Under the pieces are notes generated by a model. That model was not told the DNA's origin and searched no databases. It saw nothing but the letters and a program-made list of their open reading frames with translations. A stretch of DNA of 64,000 nt from Gimesia aquarii (lineage in GTDB: Bacteria > Planctomycetota > Planctomycetia > Planctomycetales > Planctomycetaceae): NCBI RefSeq assembly GCF_007748175.1, contig NZ_CP037422.1:1280528-1344527 (forward strand), given 5' to 3'. The translations under genes were made by a program, and so were the position numbers. Below are positions 63,691 to 64,000 of this stretch, one piece after another; position 1 is the stretch's first letter, and every line of letters starts with the position of its first letter.

Positions 63691-64000
63691 GCTGGAAAAC
63701 AGCTTAAATAACGGGTAAGCCCGAATACAATTCGGACCAATCAAAGCGAGCTGGAATCTGACAGAGGCACAGAACTATGAATGTAAAATCCTTGTTCTGT
63801 TCTCACGCCGTTTATCTCCCCGACAACATTGCGGCGGGAGTGTTGCACCGGTTATAAAAGAAGACGGAATTAATTAAATTTGGCTGCCGGACCAATCTGA
63901 TTTATCATATCCCGTAGCTCGAACATTTTAAAAAAAATGACCATACAGGGTATGGAAATCCCTGAATTCAATTAATAAAAAATCAGGACATCATGCAACA
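63691..64000. other. Right-edge intergenic region
   Basis: About 310 bp without a recognised gene. It may contain a terminator for the terpene operon and the promoter of a gene beyond the window; no clear stem or hexamer was picked. Confidence 0.4.

Noticed and set aside
1-64000. tRNA, rRNA or CRISPR arrays
   Set aside because: No cloverleaf, conserved rRNA segment or spaced direct repeats were found by eye on either strand.

Overview
The window looks like a chromosomal segment from a planctomycete, most likely a Gimesia- or Planctomyces-like member of the Planctomycetales. I infer this from the gene content: a DUF1559 protein with a prepilin N-terminus, two secreted CxPSR sulfatases, a large planctomycete-type CxxCH dehydrogenase with HEAT-like repeats, an NPCBM protein, a GntR/LacI hybrid regulator, and several large secreted proteins of planctomycete style. 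I see no rRNA, tRNA, CRISPR array or intact insertion sequence; the only mobile trace is a decayed IS630-type transposase fragment near 48.6 kb.

Layout. 1-4.3 kb: 3' part of an amidase, then a minus-strand operon led by an ArsR repressor with three SRPBCC (AHSA1-like) proteins and one DinB protein. 4.4-6.2 kb: small membrane/hypothetical genes and a YggL-type protein. 6.4-8.8 kb: a TetR repressor with a near-consensus, apparently leaderless promoter; the same operator recurs before an AhpD-like gene and a secreted Asp-nucleophile alpha/beta hydrolase. 9.5-12 kb: a giant outer-membrane-like protein (inverse-autotransporter-like barrel plus right-handed beta-helix). 12.1-14.4 kb: an acyl-carrier-protein/SUMF1 fusion, a free topoisomerase-type zinc ribbon and a membrane protein. 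14.4-17.5 kb: two divergent MarR regulators with their operators, a QueG-like iron-sulfur protein carrying an SCP2-like domain, and a methyltransferase. 17.9-24.9 kb: sulfatase, MerR/GyrI regulator, PhyH dioxygenase, LRR protein, pirin, methyltransferase.

25-29.4 kb: a redox/stress block with a DUF3365 cytochrome, DUF488, a NorR/FhlA-like sigma-54 activator divergent from a cytochrome P460 lipoprotein and a DsrE protein, with a well-formed -24/-12 promoter between them and a textbook terminator behind. 29.5-34 kb: a DUF2182-redoxin fusion with DUF1326, divergent from a TetR gene, then TspO, UV endonuclease UvsE and a small membrane protein. 34.4-40.9 kb: class I aldolase, NPCBM protein, DinB, ScdA_N-like protein, SDR, tandem universal stress protein, orphan DNA methyltransferase. 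41-48.5 kb: two haem-motif secreted proteins and a DsbD-like reductase. 48.6-57.8 kb: IS630 remnant, DUF6263-like protein, second sulfatase, a Lys/Arg/Ser-rich protein with a Cys/Trp-rich block, DUF817 protein, lipoprotein, DUF1559 protein, GntR/LacI regulator.

58.3-63.7 kb: the most intriguing cluster, four same-strand genes encoding a GcvH-like lipoyl-domain protein, a two-cluster ferredoxin-like protein, a squalene-hopene-cyclase-like terpene cyclase with a DADDT motif, and a fusion of a cysteine-rich DUF116 domain to a polyprenyl diphosphate synthase. Together they suggest a dedicated isoprenoid branch tied to lipoyl/iron-sulfur chemistry. Function is inferred throughout; no database search was possible.
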